The notes: generated by a model not told the origin, from the letters alone. Positions 25,897 to 35,976 are shown, counted from the first letter of the stretch. The stretch is 42,018 nt of DNA from an uncultured Lachnospiraceae bacterium (GCA_947164605.1 CAMUXE010000019.1:1-42018), one strand, 5' to 3'. Program-made: numbers and translations.

Positions 25897-28800
25897 AATG
25901 ACTAGACTCCATCTGATAAACTGGCATAATTTCCAGGATGATATTATTGATTTTAAGAATATAACTTATTTACTTGGTGTAAATGCTGTGGGCAAGACAA
26001 CGATTATGGATGCTATAAGATATTGTCTTACAACTAATAAAGATTTTAATACAGCCGGTAATAAAAAGAGCGGCAGAACATTATTGGGATCTGTTCATCA
26101 GAAGCAGAGAGCAGAGGATAGTTATCTGCGTCCAGGGCATACAGTTTCATATATTGGAATTGAGTTTTTAGATGAAAATATAAATAAAAATTTTGTAATT
26201 ACAGTTCGTGTGGAATCTGAAACGCCAAAGCAGGATTTAAAAGGTGTATACCAGGACTGGTATATTACAAAACCAGGATATTCACTTGAGGATATTCCAT
26301 TTTTTACACAGGTGAAAGGTGGAAGAAAACCTACATCAAGGGATGCTTTTAAACTTGAAAATAAGGGAATGGATAGGGCTTCGAATCAGGCTGATGCTAG
26401 AAGAAGAATTTGTCGTATGCTGGGTATTGGAGAAGCAGATTCACCAATTGGTAAAAAGTTCAATGAAGTATTTCATATGGGTACTAGCCTTGAGAATATA
26501 AAAGACATTCGTGAATTCATCTATACATACATTTTGCCGGAACCCGAGGTGAATATAGATTTCTTGCAGAAAGACATGCGTGAACTTGAAAAACTGCAGG
26601 AGATTTTGCAGGAAGCACAGGATAAAGAAGTGCTGCTTGCAGAGATTAATGAAAGAATTATAGAGGCAAAAGTACGCTTATCTAAAGTTAAAGTTAATGA
26701 GATACTTGTTGCATATGCTAAGTATCAAGGAAATGTTGAAGAACAACAGGAGAAGAAGCGTCTTATATTGGAATGGACTGCTAGTATCGATATCTTAACA
26801 TATAAATTGGTTGAATTGTCTGAAAAGGAAAGAAAAGCATCAGATTTATTATATGAGGCAAGAAGAGCTGCTGAGGATAATACTGAAAATAAAGAGATGC
26901 TTTCTCTAGAGCAAGAGAACAAAGAAAATGAAAAAGAATACGAGAGATTAAAAAACGAAGCGGCTATATTTACAGAGATTTCAGAAAAACTGTTATCCCT
27001 TAAAAAGAAATTAAACCACATGGGTTTTTCTTGTGTCCTAAATCTAGGCGATGAAACTTTGGAAAAAAATGTTGACGAGCGTATTTTAGAAATTAAAAAA
27101 GCTGCGGGAATACTAGCCGACCTAGAAGAAATAATAAAAAATCATGATGCAAAGATAAGAACGGAAATAACAACTCTATCGAATAAGGCTAAATTACTTG
27201 AGGATAAAATTAAGAGCTTGGAAGCTGGTGTAATGTGCTATCCAGAAGAGGCAACCTTTGTTAGAGATAAGATTAATGAGGAATTAGGGGAGCAGAGTAA
27301 GAAAGCGGATGCCAAACTTTTGTGTGAGCTGCTCTATATGACAGATGATAGCTGGCAGGACGCTGTTGAAAGTTATCTTAATACTCAGAGATTTAATATT
27401 ATTGTCGCACCAGATAATTATCTTGTTGCAAAGAAGGTTTTTATTTCTTTGGGAGATAAAGTAAAAGGTATTGGACTTATTGACACAAGAAAAATTGGAG
27501 ACATTCAGTATTGTGAAGATGGAGTAAGCTTTCTTGGAGATAAGGTTGAGTCCGAAAATATTTATGCAAAACGTTATGCAAGATTTGTTATGCGAGATGT
27601 AGTGTGTTGTGAAACGCCAGATTCTCTTGAACAACATCAGAAAAGTGTTACAAAAGACCGCTTGCGTTTTCAGAATTTCTGTTTACAGAGAATGGGAAAG
27701 AAAGAACATTTTATCGGCGTTGATGCTATAGAAAAACAATTGATTAGCGCCAGAAAAGAACTTGTTAGCATTCAAAAACAACTAAATGAGATGGATGCTG
27801 AGAAAAAATCTTTTGATGAAATGTATGGTGAATATAATAAATTCACTGCAGGAAATAATTTTGCTTTATTAGAAAAATATATAGATTCGGGACGTCAAGC
27901 AAAAGCGATAGGTATAAGAATTGATGAGATAAATACACAGATTTTGGAATTTAAGAAGAATCCAATTTTACTTGCTATGTATGATCGCGTGAGTGAATGT
28001 GAGAAGAGTGTTGTCGAGATACAAGGTGAAATTACGGATATTAAAGCTAAAAAGCAAAATCTTGAAACTGAAGTAAAGGCGGCGGAGCAGGAGATTGCTA
28101 AGCTTGAAACTACTATTGATGAGCTGAAAATGGCATATGAAAATATTGTAAGAGAATATCCTGAACATGCAAGTGATGTTGAGAAGAAGTATCAGGATGA
28201 GAGAAGAACTAAAAAGGCATCATCCATAGCATATAATTTTGGCAACCGTGCGACTCAGGATACTATTGCATTCAATAATTACTTGAACCAGCAATTGATA
28301 CCGTTGCAGCAAAAATATACAGCAACATATACTTGTGATTACCCTGAAGGTATTGATGGAGCTAGTAGATATCAGCAGGAATATCTGTCTTTACAAAATA
28401 TTGAATTGGAACGTCACAAAGAAGAATTAGCTCAGGCACAGGTACGTTGTAAGGATAGATTTCGTAAGGAAGTGTTGTTTAGAATGAAGGATGATATTCT
28501 TCGCGCTAGACAGCAATTTAAGCAGATTAATCGTGTTATGGAAAATCTAGAATATGGTGAAGAGAGCTATCGATTTGGAATTGATAAGAGTAAAGATAAA
28601 GAACTTGGGATTTTCTATGACATTATTATGGATAAAGATAATCAGCAGATAGACCAAGATAATGAGATTATGGCATTTTTAGCAGAGGCTAATAAATCAG
28701 AGATTTTTGAAAGTCAGATTGAAGATTTTATGAGCAGAATCATGATGGATGTTGAAGAACATGCAAAAGAGAATCTGACAGGCACACGTTCTGGAGCAAA

Positions 28801-29203
28801 GAGCATGGGTATGTATGTTGATTACAGAACATATCTGGATTATGACATTATTGTTAAAAATTCTGTTACAGACATTGAAGTACCTCTTTCTAAAGTAAGT
28901 GGTGAAGGAAGTGGTGGTGAGAACCAAGCACCGTTTTATGTTGCCATATGTGCTTCACTTTTGCAGATATATGAACAGAACCCAGATGGCTGTATGAGAC
29001 TTATCTTGCTTGATGAAGCCTTTAATAATATGACAAGTGATCGAATTGAACCAATGATGAATATGTTTAAGAAATTAAATCTTCAATTGGTACTCATAGC
29101 AACTGCTGAGAAAGCAACATCTATTTTGCCATACTGTGATATTACATACTCGATTGTAAAATCAGGTAATCGAAATGCTATACGGTCATTCGAGAAGATA
29201 TAA
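25889..29203 (+). CDS. jetC: Wadjet subunit JetC (MksB-like SMC ATPase)
   Basis: 1104 aa SMC-type motor from the ATG after GAGGAGGA; the frame is open from 25871. N-terminal head with Walker A GVNAVGKT (30-37), long coiled coils on either side of a small hinge-like middle (about 455-600), and a C-terminal head with signature KVSGEGSGGENQ (about 1002-1013) and Walker B LILLDEAF (about 1038-1045). Family knowledge: JetC extrudes DNA loops and recognises small closed circles. All ATPase residues are present, so the motor looks intact. Confidence 0.92.
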   Translation: MIRMTRLHLINWHNFQDDIIDFKNITYLLGVNAVGKTTIMDAIRYCLTTNKDFNTAGNKKSGRTLLGSVHQKQRAEDSYLRPGHTVSYIGIEFLDENINKNFVITVRVESETPKQDLKGVYQDWYITKPGYSLEDIPFFTQVKGGRKPTSRDAFKLENKGMDRASNQADARRRICRMLGIGEADSPIGKKFNEVFHMGTSLENIKDIREFIYTYILPEPEVNIDFLQKDMRELEKLQEILQEAQDKEVLLAEINERIIEAKVRLSKVKVNEILVAYAKYQGNVEEQQEKKRLILEWTASIDILTYKLVELSEKERKASDLLYEARRAAEDNTENKEMLSLEQENKENEKEYERLKNEAAIFTEISEKLLSLKKKLNHMGFSCVLNLGDETLEKNVDERILEIKKAAGILADLEEIIKNHDAKIRTEITTLSNKAKLLEDKIKSLEAGVMCYPEEATFVRDKINEELGEQSKKADAKLLCELLYMTDDSWQDAVESYLNTQRFNIIVAPDNYLVAKKVFISLGDKVKGIGLIDTRKIGDIQYCEDGVSFLGDKVESENIYAKRYARFVMRDVVCCETPDSLEQHQKSVTKDRLRFQNFCLQRMGKKEHFIGVDAIEKQLISARKELVSIQKQLNEMDAEKKSFDEMYGEYNKFTAGNNFALLEKYIDSGRQAKAIGIRIDEINTQILEFKKNPILLAMYDRVSECEKSVVEIQGEITDIKAKKQNLETEVKAAEQEIAKLETTIDELKMAYENIVREYPEHASDVEKKYQDERRTKKASSIAYNFGNRATQDTIAFNNYLNQQLIPLQQKYTATYTCDYPEGIDGASRYQQEYLSLQNIELERHKEELAQAQVRCKDRFRKEVLFRMKDDILRARQQFKQINRVMENLEYGEESYRFGIDKSKDKELGIFYDIIMDKDNQQIDQDNEIMAFLAEANKSEIFESQIEDFMSRIMMDVEEHAKENLTGTRSGAKSMGMYVDYRTYLDYDIIVKNSVTDIEVPLSKVSGEGSGGENQAPFYVAICASLLQIYEQNPDGCMRLILLDEAFNNMTSDRIEPMMNMFKKLNLQLVLIATAEKATSILPYCDITYSIVKSGNRNAIRSFEKI

Positions 29204-29243
29204 AGATGATTGGAAAACTGTGAATATGAAAGGATGGAACTGA

Positions 29244-30452
29244 ATGGGTTACGGCAAAGACATACTAAATCGACTAATAGATATGTATGAAAGAAGAGGT
29301 GCATTTGATAAAGATGCGTCCTCTTTGCGTGCCATTCAGATTGAAGTAAAGAAAGTTTATCCAGCATATGTGGATCGTTACAATCATGAAGCTTATAAAG
29401 ATATCAATGTTGCAATAGAAAAACTTTGCGTAGAAGAATTTGTTTTTGCTGAGAAAAACAGTGCTGGTCAATATTCAAAAGTAAGACTAAATATTGCCGG
29501 TGTTTCGGAATGTTATAGAAAATTAAAAAGAACAAGCATTCCAGAACAGTGTGAAAAAGTAAAAAAGAGTCTTGCAGAGTACCGAAATAGTGAGTCACAG
29601 ATAGTTCAGGCGGTTATAAAAGATTGGTGCCAGTGTTTGGAAGAATATAAAAAGTTACCATATGACTTGAAGTATGATGGTAAACGGGCAAGCGAGATAA
29701 TTCGAATATTGCAAGCGGTATCCAAGTTAAATAGTGAAACTTATATCCGTAATTTTTCTACAGCACTGTTTAAAGATTCCAAAAGATTTCAAAAAGAATT
29801 TCGTAGTACCGTTGAAACTATTTTGTTTGACTACACCGATGAGGTTGTAGAAAAAGATGATATTCTTGGATTTTATAATTTATATGAAAATCCAACATAT
29901 GTAATGGTAAAGGGAAATGTTGTTATACAGCTTGATACATCTGTAATTGATGTTTCAGAGATGCCAGATGGAATTGCATTGTCAAATGCTTCGCTTGAAA
30001 AAATCAGGGCTGTTACGGTAAAAGTGAATAAGGTCATAACCGTAGAAAATCTGACAACATATCATGATTCAGATGAAGATGATGCTGTTCATATCTATCT
30101 TGGTGGATATCATAACTATTCAAAGCAGTTATTACTTGAGAAGATTTATGCTGATAATAAATCTAGAGATTATTTCCATAAGGGTGATTTGGATGTTTAT
30201 GGATTTTTGATATTGGAGAATTTGAAGGAGAAAACAGGTATTCCATTTAGACCACTTATGATGGATGTTGCGACAATTGAACGATTTTATAAGGCCGGGC
30301 TTTATAAAGAATTGACGGTATCAGATGTAAAAGTAATTGAAGAAAAAAAGAATACAAAGCTTGCTGCATATGTAGATGTACTTCAGTTTATGCTTGATAA
30401 AAACTGTAAGGTAGAACAAGAGTCTATTAAGGCTTTGGAGTTGATGGAGTAG
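29244..30452 (+). CDS. jetD: Wadjet subunit JetD (TOPRIM nuclease)
   Basis: 402 aa. The N-terminal arm and helical part (about 1-220) lead to a C-terminal TOPRIM domain with glutamate E268 in ITVENLTTY and the DxD in HKGDLDVYGF (D315, D317), the metal-binding set of topoisomerase-VI-like nucleases. Family knowledge: JetD cuts the plasmid once the motor stalls on a closed circle. AAAGGATGGAA precedes the ATG. It is 40 nt after jetC, completing the JetABCD set in the usual order. Confidence 0.9.
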   Translation: MGYGKDILNRLIDMYERRGAFDKDASSLRAIQIEVKKVYPAYVDRYNHEAYKDINVAIEKLCVEEFVFAEKNSAGQYSKVRLNIAGVSECYRKLKRTSIPEQCEKVKKSLAEYRNSESQIVQAVIKDWCQCLEEYKKLPYDLKYDGKRASEIIRILQAVSKLNSETYIRNFSTALFKDSKRFQKEFRSTVETILFDYTDEVVEKDDILGFYNLYENPTYVMVKGNVVIQLDTSVIDVSEMPDGIALSNASLEKIRAVTVKVNKVITVENLTTYHDSDEDDAVHIYLGGYHNYSKQLLLEKIYADNKSRDYFHKGDLDVYGFLILENLKEKTGIPFRPLMMDVATIERFYKAGLYKELTVSDVKVIEEKKNTKLAAYVDVLQFMLDKNCKVEQESIKALELME

Positions 30453-30484
30453 AAAAATAAATACTATTTGGAAAGGAGGTCCGT

Positions 30485-33400
30485 ATGAAATATAAAGAAT
30501 TGAACAAGAATCAGAAAGATAGAATGAAACAAATTAGTTCACATTCCTATACTATGGAATGGGAAAATCCAGAATTCATGGGTTACTTGTTAGGAGGACT
30601 TCCTAGAATAAGAAAAACTCAAGAAGATAAGGACGTTGCAGGTGAATTAATTAAGCTTGAAAGGGTAATGTCAACATATGACTCTTTCCTATCTCAAAAG
30701 GAAAAATTTCTTAACGAAATAAAGAATATAATTGCGTTAATCCAGGAAAAGAATGATTCTTGGTATGGATTAAATATATATGAAATAGAACGGTATTTAA
30801 AAATACATGATTTTTGTTTGATTTCTGGTGAGGGAGGAATTGGTAAAAGTTTTTTCATAAAATGCTTTGAAGAACAACTAGAAAAAAACTGTATAGAGCA
30901 TTTGTGCTTATATGGAAAATTTGAAAAAGATACATCAAGAATTGATATCAATGAGATCATCAATGCTAGTGAAAAGGGATTCGTTTTTATTTGTGACGCA
31001 ATTAATGAGATGTCAGAGGCTGGACAGCAAAGTTTACTGAATATATTAAAACAATTAAAGAATAATCCCAGAATACGAATTGTAATAACATATAGAACAA
31101 ATTCAATGGACGAAATGATTCTTCAGCAATATCAAGAATTATCGGAGTATGAATATAAATTTCCCGGAGTTTCATTTGAGTCTGCTCTTGATGAAATACT
31201 TAAATTGTCTGTTCCAGACGTATATTTATATGAAGATATATTGTACTCCAATAACGCATTATTGTTGAGTATGCTGTGTGATGTTTTGTCATCAGAGAAA
31301 ATTGTTGATGAAACTGAAAATGGAGTAGCATCTGTTACATTCATTTTGGAGCATTACATAAAGACGACCATAGGTAAGGTTTTCAAGAATAATATATCCT
31401 GTCAGGGTATAGACATTTGGAAAGATACCAAAAGAGTTGCTAAATGGATGTATATGAATGGCGAGAAACAAATTGATGAGAAAAGCTTGCTATCGGTGAT
31501 AAATACGGGAGACAATTATCTCCCTTCTATGATACAGATGGGGTTCATGGATGGTTATGAGAGGAATGGTGAAAAAAGATATTATTTTGTGATTGATTCA
31601 TTAACGGATTTTTTAATTGCTAGATCTTTGTTTGAAGATATTAGCGGAAAAGATTATCAGAAGCAAGTTGATACTATTAAAACTAAAATGGACACACTGT
31701 ACAGTCTTGAAGAAGCTTTGATAATTGCAATATTTGATAATATGTCACCGGATTACAGGGAGATTAAAAAGCTTTTAGTGGATACAGAATTGATAGGGAG
31801 CCTTGGCATTAGAACATTAGTTAAGGCCCATTTTAAGCAAAATAATATTAAATTATTTCAAGAAAACTTTAGACCCGTTGAGCATAGTGAATTGCTAATA
31901 GCAATGGGTGGATTTACAGATAAACCGTTTAATAGTTGTAACTACTTATTTGATTATTATTGCGAGGAACGTGGAAGGATAACAGAGCTTTCCCATGTAT
32001 TAGCGGGATATCATTTTCAAAATGAAATAAAGAATAGGTTGAAAAATGTTTTGTATTTTACAACATTGAATGACAGAGATGACAGGAGAGATGAAGAGGC
32101 TTTTTATTTTGCATTGCTATGTTGCGCTGCACCGAATAAAGATGTTAGATGTTTAGCAATGAAACTTCTTTATGAAGTGGCATCAAAAAATGATGGATAT
32201 ATTGATAAACTCATTTCTGAATACGATAAGATTTTAGATTTATATATTCAGGAATCTGTTATTTATGTACTTAGCCAGATGCATCAAGGTAATGAAACAA
32301 TTATAGCTTTCTATAATGATATTATTAGTTCGCATGAAAATTTGTCAGCAAAAAGCATTCGTAGAATAGCTACATATCTGGGGAAACCATATGCATTTAT
32401 TACATGGAATAGAAAAGACTTATATAAGTATAATAAAAATGCACAAGTTTCAGATTATTTGAGTGACATATTATTTTCTGTGGATTTGATGAATAAAGAT
32501 TTTCTACCATTTAGATATTGGGGAAAAGACCATATTGATATGTATACGAAATTTCTCGCCAATGAGAAGTTTGAAATCAAAAGAATAAATGATTATCTCA
32601 GCAATAAATATGCTTGTGTTTGTGGCGGTGAATGCAGTGGATGGATGGCATTCGAAAATAGAATTATACCGGAAATAGAACCTATGGCAGAGATTGAAGC
32701 GGTTGATATGAATTCTTTTTTGCAGTGTTTTGAGCAAGTTTTTAGATATGTCTTTGAATATTATGAAACTTCGGCTGATAGAAAATCAATGAATATGCGA
32801 GAAGAAGATTTTATTCATTCTGTTTATATGAAGTGTGTGGATATTGCAACAGGTTTATATTATGGAAGTTTGATGTGTAATCATTACACTAATCAGTTTG
32901 CAACATATAATAATTATCAGAATAGCATAGGGTATGAAGTATATGACCCATTGGAATATGGTGAAGAGGTTATAATTACAGCACCAATTCCAACATTCCA
33001 AGATTATATAGAAAGACTTGGAGATTATGTAATCAATGCCTTAGAGCAACCGATACCTAGAGATATAAATTGGGTGAAAGATGTTGAATTGACGAGACGA
33101 AACATTTTGCATCTCATGGAAACAGTCAAAGTAAAGAAACAAGAGTGGGTGCTGATTGCAGGAAGAGTATCATTGCACGAAGAAGGAAAACACGATACAA
33201 AATGGCGAGATACGTATGATATATGGTGTTGTTCTTCTGATAAAGAGGCAGTAGGTGATGATGGCAATGCAAGGTATCTTACTATTGAATTAGAGGAATA
33301 TTTAGGGGAACTTAAGTCATATCCAGAAAATAAAGAAAAGCCGTGGTTATGCAAAAGTGTTAAGAATATAGCAAGTCAATCTGATATTTTTGAAGAAACA

Positions 33401-34237
33401 TCACTAGTATTGCCGCCATCAGAAATTATAAAATTTTTTGATTTGCGATTGAATGTTTCTGACCTGTCATGGGAAACAGAAGATAAAGAAAAGATTATAT
33501 TATGTAACAACAATAGGAATTCATATTATAGAGATCCAATTGGTGGAACAGTTTTTATCCGTAAAGACTACTTTGATAAATATGCCAAATCACATTGTAT
33601 TAAATATTTTGCTTTTGCAGAAAGGCTTATTCCCGAAACAGGATATGCAGATGAAACATCTTTGCATTTTGAAATTAAAGATGGTCAGATTATAAAAGAG
33701 ATACGGAATGATGGTGGACATGGTAGTTATAACAGAGTTAGCAATCCGTTGTGTGATAATTGTCCGCATGCAAATGTTATAGAAACTAGCCAAAATGAAT
33801 CACCAGAATATGATATGGAATGGTTAAAAAATATGCTTGAAGAATATGGGATTGAAGATGACTCGGATTTGATTGGAGATGAAGAAATGCTATTTATATG
33901 TTACCCAAAATGTTCAACCTGCCAGAAGGCTAAAAAGTGGCTAGATGAGCATAATATTAAATATACTGAGCGTCATATTGTAGATGCGAATCCTACATAT
34001 GATGAATTGAAAGAATGGTACGGAAAGAGCGGACTTCCTCTTAAGAAGTTTTTTAATACCAGTGGACTTCTTTATAAAGAAATGCAGCTTAAGGACAAGC
34101 TTCCTACAATGAGTGAAGAAGAACAGTTACAGTTGCTTGCTACAAATGGAATGCTGGTAAAGCGTCCGCTTGTTGTAGATGGTGATACTGTGCTGGTTGG
34201 TTTTAAGGAAGCGGAATGGTCTGAAAAATTGAATTGA
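30485..34237 (+). CDS. STAND/NACHT-like P-loop protein fused to a C-terminal Spx/ArsC domain
   Basis: 1250 aa. N-terminal region about 1-105 with no known effector; P-loop ATPase with Walker A GEGGIGKS (115-122), Walker B-like FVFICDAINEM (166-176) and RIVITYRTNS (about 198-207); helical-repeat-like middle (about 400-700); a large C-terminal region with paired cysteines (CVCGGEC, about 713-719; CDNCPH, about 1094-1099). From residue 1135 comes a full Spx/ArsC-type thioredoxin fold, MLFICYPKCSTCQKAKKWL, with CxxC and KRPLVVDG. A GGAG site precedes that internal ATG (33887) by 8 nt, so the last 116 aa may also be made alone. A very strong AAAGGAGGT precedes the main start, 32 nt after jetD. Confidence 0.75.
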   Translation: MKYKELNKNQKDRMKQISSHSYTMEWENPEFMGYLLGGLPRIRKTQEDKDVAGELIKLERVMSTYDSFLSQKEKFLNEIKNIIALIQEKNDSWYGLNIYEIERYLKIHDFCLISGEGGIGKSFFIKCFEEQLEKNCIEHLCLYGKFEKDTSRIDINEIINASEKGFVFICDAINEMSEAGQQSLLNILKQLKNNPRIRIVITYRTNSMDEMILQQYQELSEYEYKFPGVSFESALDEILKLSVPDVYLYEDILYSNNALLLSMLCDVLSSEKIVDETENGVASVTFILEHYIKTTIGKVFKNNISCQGIDIWKDTKRVAKWMYMNGEKQIDEKSLLSVINTGDNYLPSMIQMGFMDGYERNGEKRYYFVIDSLTDFLIARSLFEDISGKDYQKQVDTIKTKMDTLYSLEEALIIAIFDNMSPDYREIKKLLVDTELIGSLGIRTLVKAHFKQNNIKLFQENFRPVEHSELLIAMGGFTDKPFNSCNYLFDYYCEERGRITELSHVLAGYHFQNEIKNRLKNVLYFTTLNDRDDRRDEEAFYFALLCCAAPNKDVRCLAMKLLYEVASKNDGYIDKLISEYDKILDLYIQESVIYVLSQMHQGNETIIAFYNDIISSHENLSAKSIRRIATYLGKPYAFITWNRKDLYKYNKNAQVSDYLSDILFSVDLMNKDFLPFRYWGKDHIDMYTKFLANEKFEIKRINDYLSNKYACVCGGECSGWMAFENRIIPEIEPMAEIEAVDMNSFLQCFEQVFRYVFEYYETSADRKSMNMREEDFIHSVYMKCVDIATGLYYGSLMCNHYTNQFATYNNYQNSIGYEVYDPLEYGEEVIITAPIPTFQDYIERLGDYVINALEQPIPRDINWVKDVELTRRNILHLMETVKVKKQEWVLIAGRVSLHEEGKHDTKWRDTYDIWCCSSDKEAVGDDGNARYLTIELEEYLGELKSYPENKEKPWLCKSVKNIASQSDIFEETSLVLPPSEIIKFFDLRLNVSDLSWETEDKEKIILCNNNRNSYYRDPIGGTVFIRKDYFDKYAKSHCIKYFAFAERLIPETGYADETSLHFEIKDGQIIKEIRNDGGHGSYNRVSNPLCDNCPHANVIETSQNESPEYDMEWLKNMLEEYGIEDDSDLIGDEEMLFICYPKCSTCQKAKKWLDEHNIKYTERHIVDANPTYDELKEWYGKSGLPLKKFFNTSGLLYKEMQLKDKLPTMSEEEQLQLLATNGMLVKRPLVVDGDTVLVGFKEAEWSEKLN
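33887..34237 (+). CDS. Nested Spx/ArsC-like reductase frame within the fusion
   Basis: The same frame as the large protein, starting at an internal ATG (residue 1135). GGAG at 33875-33878 lies 8 nt upstream. The 116-aa product would equal a complete stand-alone Spx/ArsC-family protein (CSTC motif near the start, LPLKKFFNTSG, KRPLVV), the usual length for the family. Whether it is made separately or only as the tail of the fusion cannot be told from sequence. Confidence 0.5.
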   Translation: MLFICYPKCSTCQKAKKWLDEHNIKYTERHIVDANPTYDELKEWYGKSGLPLKKFFNTSGLLYKEMQLKDKLPTMSEEEQLQLLATNGMLVKRPLVVDGDTVLVGFKEAEWSEKLN

Positions 34238-34290
34238 TAATAGTTGACTATTCGTTTATGTGTATAGAGGAAAGGAGTTGAAAATCTCAT

Positions 34291-35772
34291 ATGTCAGATT
34301 TATTTGATTTATCGAACTTTGATAAATATAAAGAAGATAACTGCCGCGAAGTGAAAAAGGCAGAAGGTGGATTGCCTATAGCATTATGGGAGTCATATTC
34401 CTCATTTGCTAATTCTAATGGTGGAGTAATCATCCTTGGTGTAGGTGAACGCCAGGATGGAACTTGGTATACTACCGGATTAAAGAATGCAGACAAGTTA
34501 AAGAGAAACTTTTGGAATACAATCCATGATACCAAGAAAGTAAGCATTAATTTGTTATCTGATAAAAATGTGGAATCTTACGAGGTTAATGGAGATACCA
34601 TATTGGTTATCTATGTGCCAAGAGCTAAACGTGAGCAGAAGCCGGTTTATATTAATAATGATTTGTTCGGCGGTTGCTATCGTAGAGATTGGGAAGGTGA
34701 TTATCACTGTTCCAAGGCAGAGATTAAGTGTATGCTTCGTGATGCTGCTGAAGAAACAGAGGATATGAAGATTGTTGAACAGTTTGATATTTCTGTAATT
34801 GATACAGAGGCTTTAAAGGGATTCAGAAATCATCATAAAAGCTATCGTCCAGAGCATGTATTTAACAATTTACCGGATGATGAGTACTTGGAACGAATAG
34901 GTGCAGCAGGATATGGCGAAGATGGTAAATTACATCCTACAACAGCAGGTTTGCTTATGTTTGGTGAGGAATATCATATTGTCAGAGAGTTCCCAGAGTA
35001 TTTCCTAGATTACAGAGAGATGCTCGACCCGACAATACGTTGGACAGACCGTTTGCAGTCTAGTTCCGGCGATTGGAGTGGTAATGTATTTGATTTCTTC
35101 TTTAGAGTAAATAGCAAAATTGCAAAGGATATTAAGAAGCCTTTTAAGTTGGAAGGAATTACAAGAATTGATGATACTCCAGTTCATAAAGCAGTTCGAG
35201 AAGCATTAGTTAATTGCTTGGTTAATACAGATTATTTCTTACCTTGCGGAGTGGTGATTAAGAAGGAAGATGACAAGCTGGTTATCGAGAATCCTGGTAG
35301 TATCCGTACTGGTAAAAAGCAGATGCTTCGTGGTGGTATTTCGGATCCTAGAAATAAAACGCTAATGAAGATGTTTAATATGATTGGTATTGGAGAAAGA
35401 GCCGGAAGTGGTATCCCAGATATTTATCAAGTCTGGGAGAATGAAGGATGGCCAATGCCGGTTGTAGAGGAAAGCTATAATCCAGACAGAACTCGGTTAT
35501 CGCTTGAATTTTCAAAGAAACAAGCGATAAAAACAAGCGATAAAAAACAAGCGATAAAAACAAGCGATAAAAACAAACTACGAAAAACGCAGGAAAAAGA
35601 GGAATTAATTAGAGAATACTTGCGTCAGAACGGCTTGTCAAAAACGAGTGAAATTGCGGAATATATAGAATTGAGTCCGGCTAGAACAAGAGCGCTTCTA
35701 TCTGATATGACAGATGTTGTGGTTGAAGGTGCAAATAAAAATAGAAAATATCGTTTAGCTGCTGAAGAATAA
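34291..35772 (+). CDS. AlbA_2 (Schlafen-like) DNA-binding protein with HATPase-like and winged-helix domains
   Basis: 493 aa. AlbA_2 domain at about 5-130 (NCREVKKAEGGLPIALWESY, FANSNGGVIILGVGE); a GHKL-type ATPase-like region at about 285-390 (VREALVNCLVNTDYF, LVIENPGSI, GERAGSGIPDIY); then a lysine-rich repeated linker (KQAIKTSDK twice) encoded by four copies of CAAGCGATAA; and a winged helix about 435-490. Such proteins are usually regulators or parts of defence loci. AAAGGAG lies 13 nt upstream, a long spacing. It follows the fusion gene by 53 nt and closes the Wadjet island. Confidence 0.8.
   Translation: MSDLFDLSNFDKYKEDNCREVKKAEGGLPIALWESYSSFANSNGGVIILGVGERQDGTWYTTGLKNADKLKRNFWNTIHDTKKVSINLLSDKNVESYEVNGDTILVIYVPRAKREQKPVYINNDLFGGCYRRDWEGDYHCSKAEIKCMLRDAAEETEDMKIVEQFDISVIDTEALKGFRNHHKSYRPEHVFNNLPDDEYLERIGAAGYGEDGKLHPTTAGLLMFGEEYHIVREFPEYFLDYREMLDPTIRWTDRLQSSSGDWSGNVFDFFFRVNSKIAKDIKKPFKLEGITRIDDTPVHKAVREALVNCLVNTDYFLPCGVVIKKEDDKLVIENPGSIRTGKKQMLRGGISDPRNKTLMKMFNMIGIGERAGSGIPDIYQVWENEGWPMPVVEESYNPDRTRLSLEFSKKQAIKTSDKKQAIKTSDKNKLRKTQEKEELIREYLRQNGLSKTSEIAEYIELSPARTRALLSDMTDVVVEGANKNRKYRLAAEE
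35497..35570 (+). repeat. Four direct and one inverted copy of a 10-nt word inside the AlbA_2 gene
   Basis: CAAGCGATAA occurs at 35521, 35534, 35548 and 35561 (13-14 nt spacing), and its reverse complement TTATCGCTTG at 35497-35506. The array sits just before the winged-helix part of the gene. The inverted copy can pair with any of the four. Confidence 0.85.
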
Positions 35773-35811
35773 AATCAGCAGAATAATCAGCAGATTATTT
35801 GATAGAAAAAT

Positions 35812-35838
35812 TATCATGCGTGGTGACCGCGCATGATA
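35812..35838. repeat. Perfect 9-bp inverted repeat
   Basis: TATCATGCG (35812-35820) and CGCATGATA (35830-35838) with a 9-nt loop. It could be a protein-binding operator or a hairpin; there is no T-run. Confidence 0.55.
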
Positions 35839-35880
35839 CCACTCATGAAGAGTGCCGAAGATGTGCCGAAGATTTTTGCA

Positions 35881-35976
35881 GGACACAAGTTAGGACACAG
35901 GTTTGGGCTCAAGCTGGGCTCAAGCTAGGGCTCAGGCTAAGAGAACAAGCTAGTGAACAAGCTGGGTACAAGCATG
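35881..35976 (+). repeat. Eight 12-nt tandem units in the remnant
   Basis: Successive 12-mers resemble GGACACAAGTTA, drifting to GGGCTCAAGCTG and GAGAACAAGCTA. All share CAAG or CAGG near the centre. The unit keeps the frame as four codons. Confidence 0.7.
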
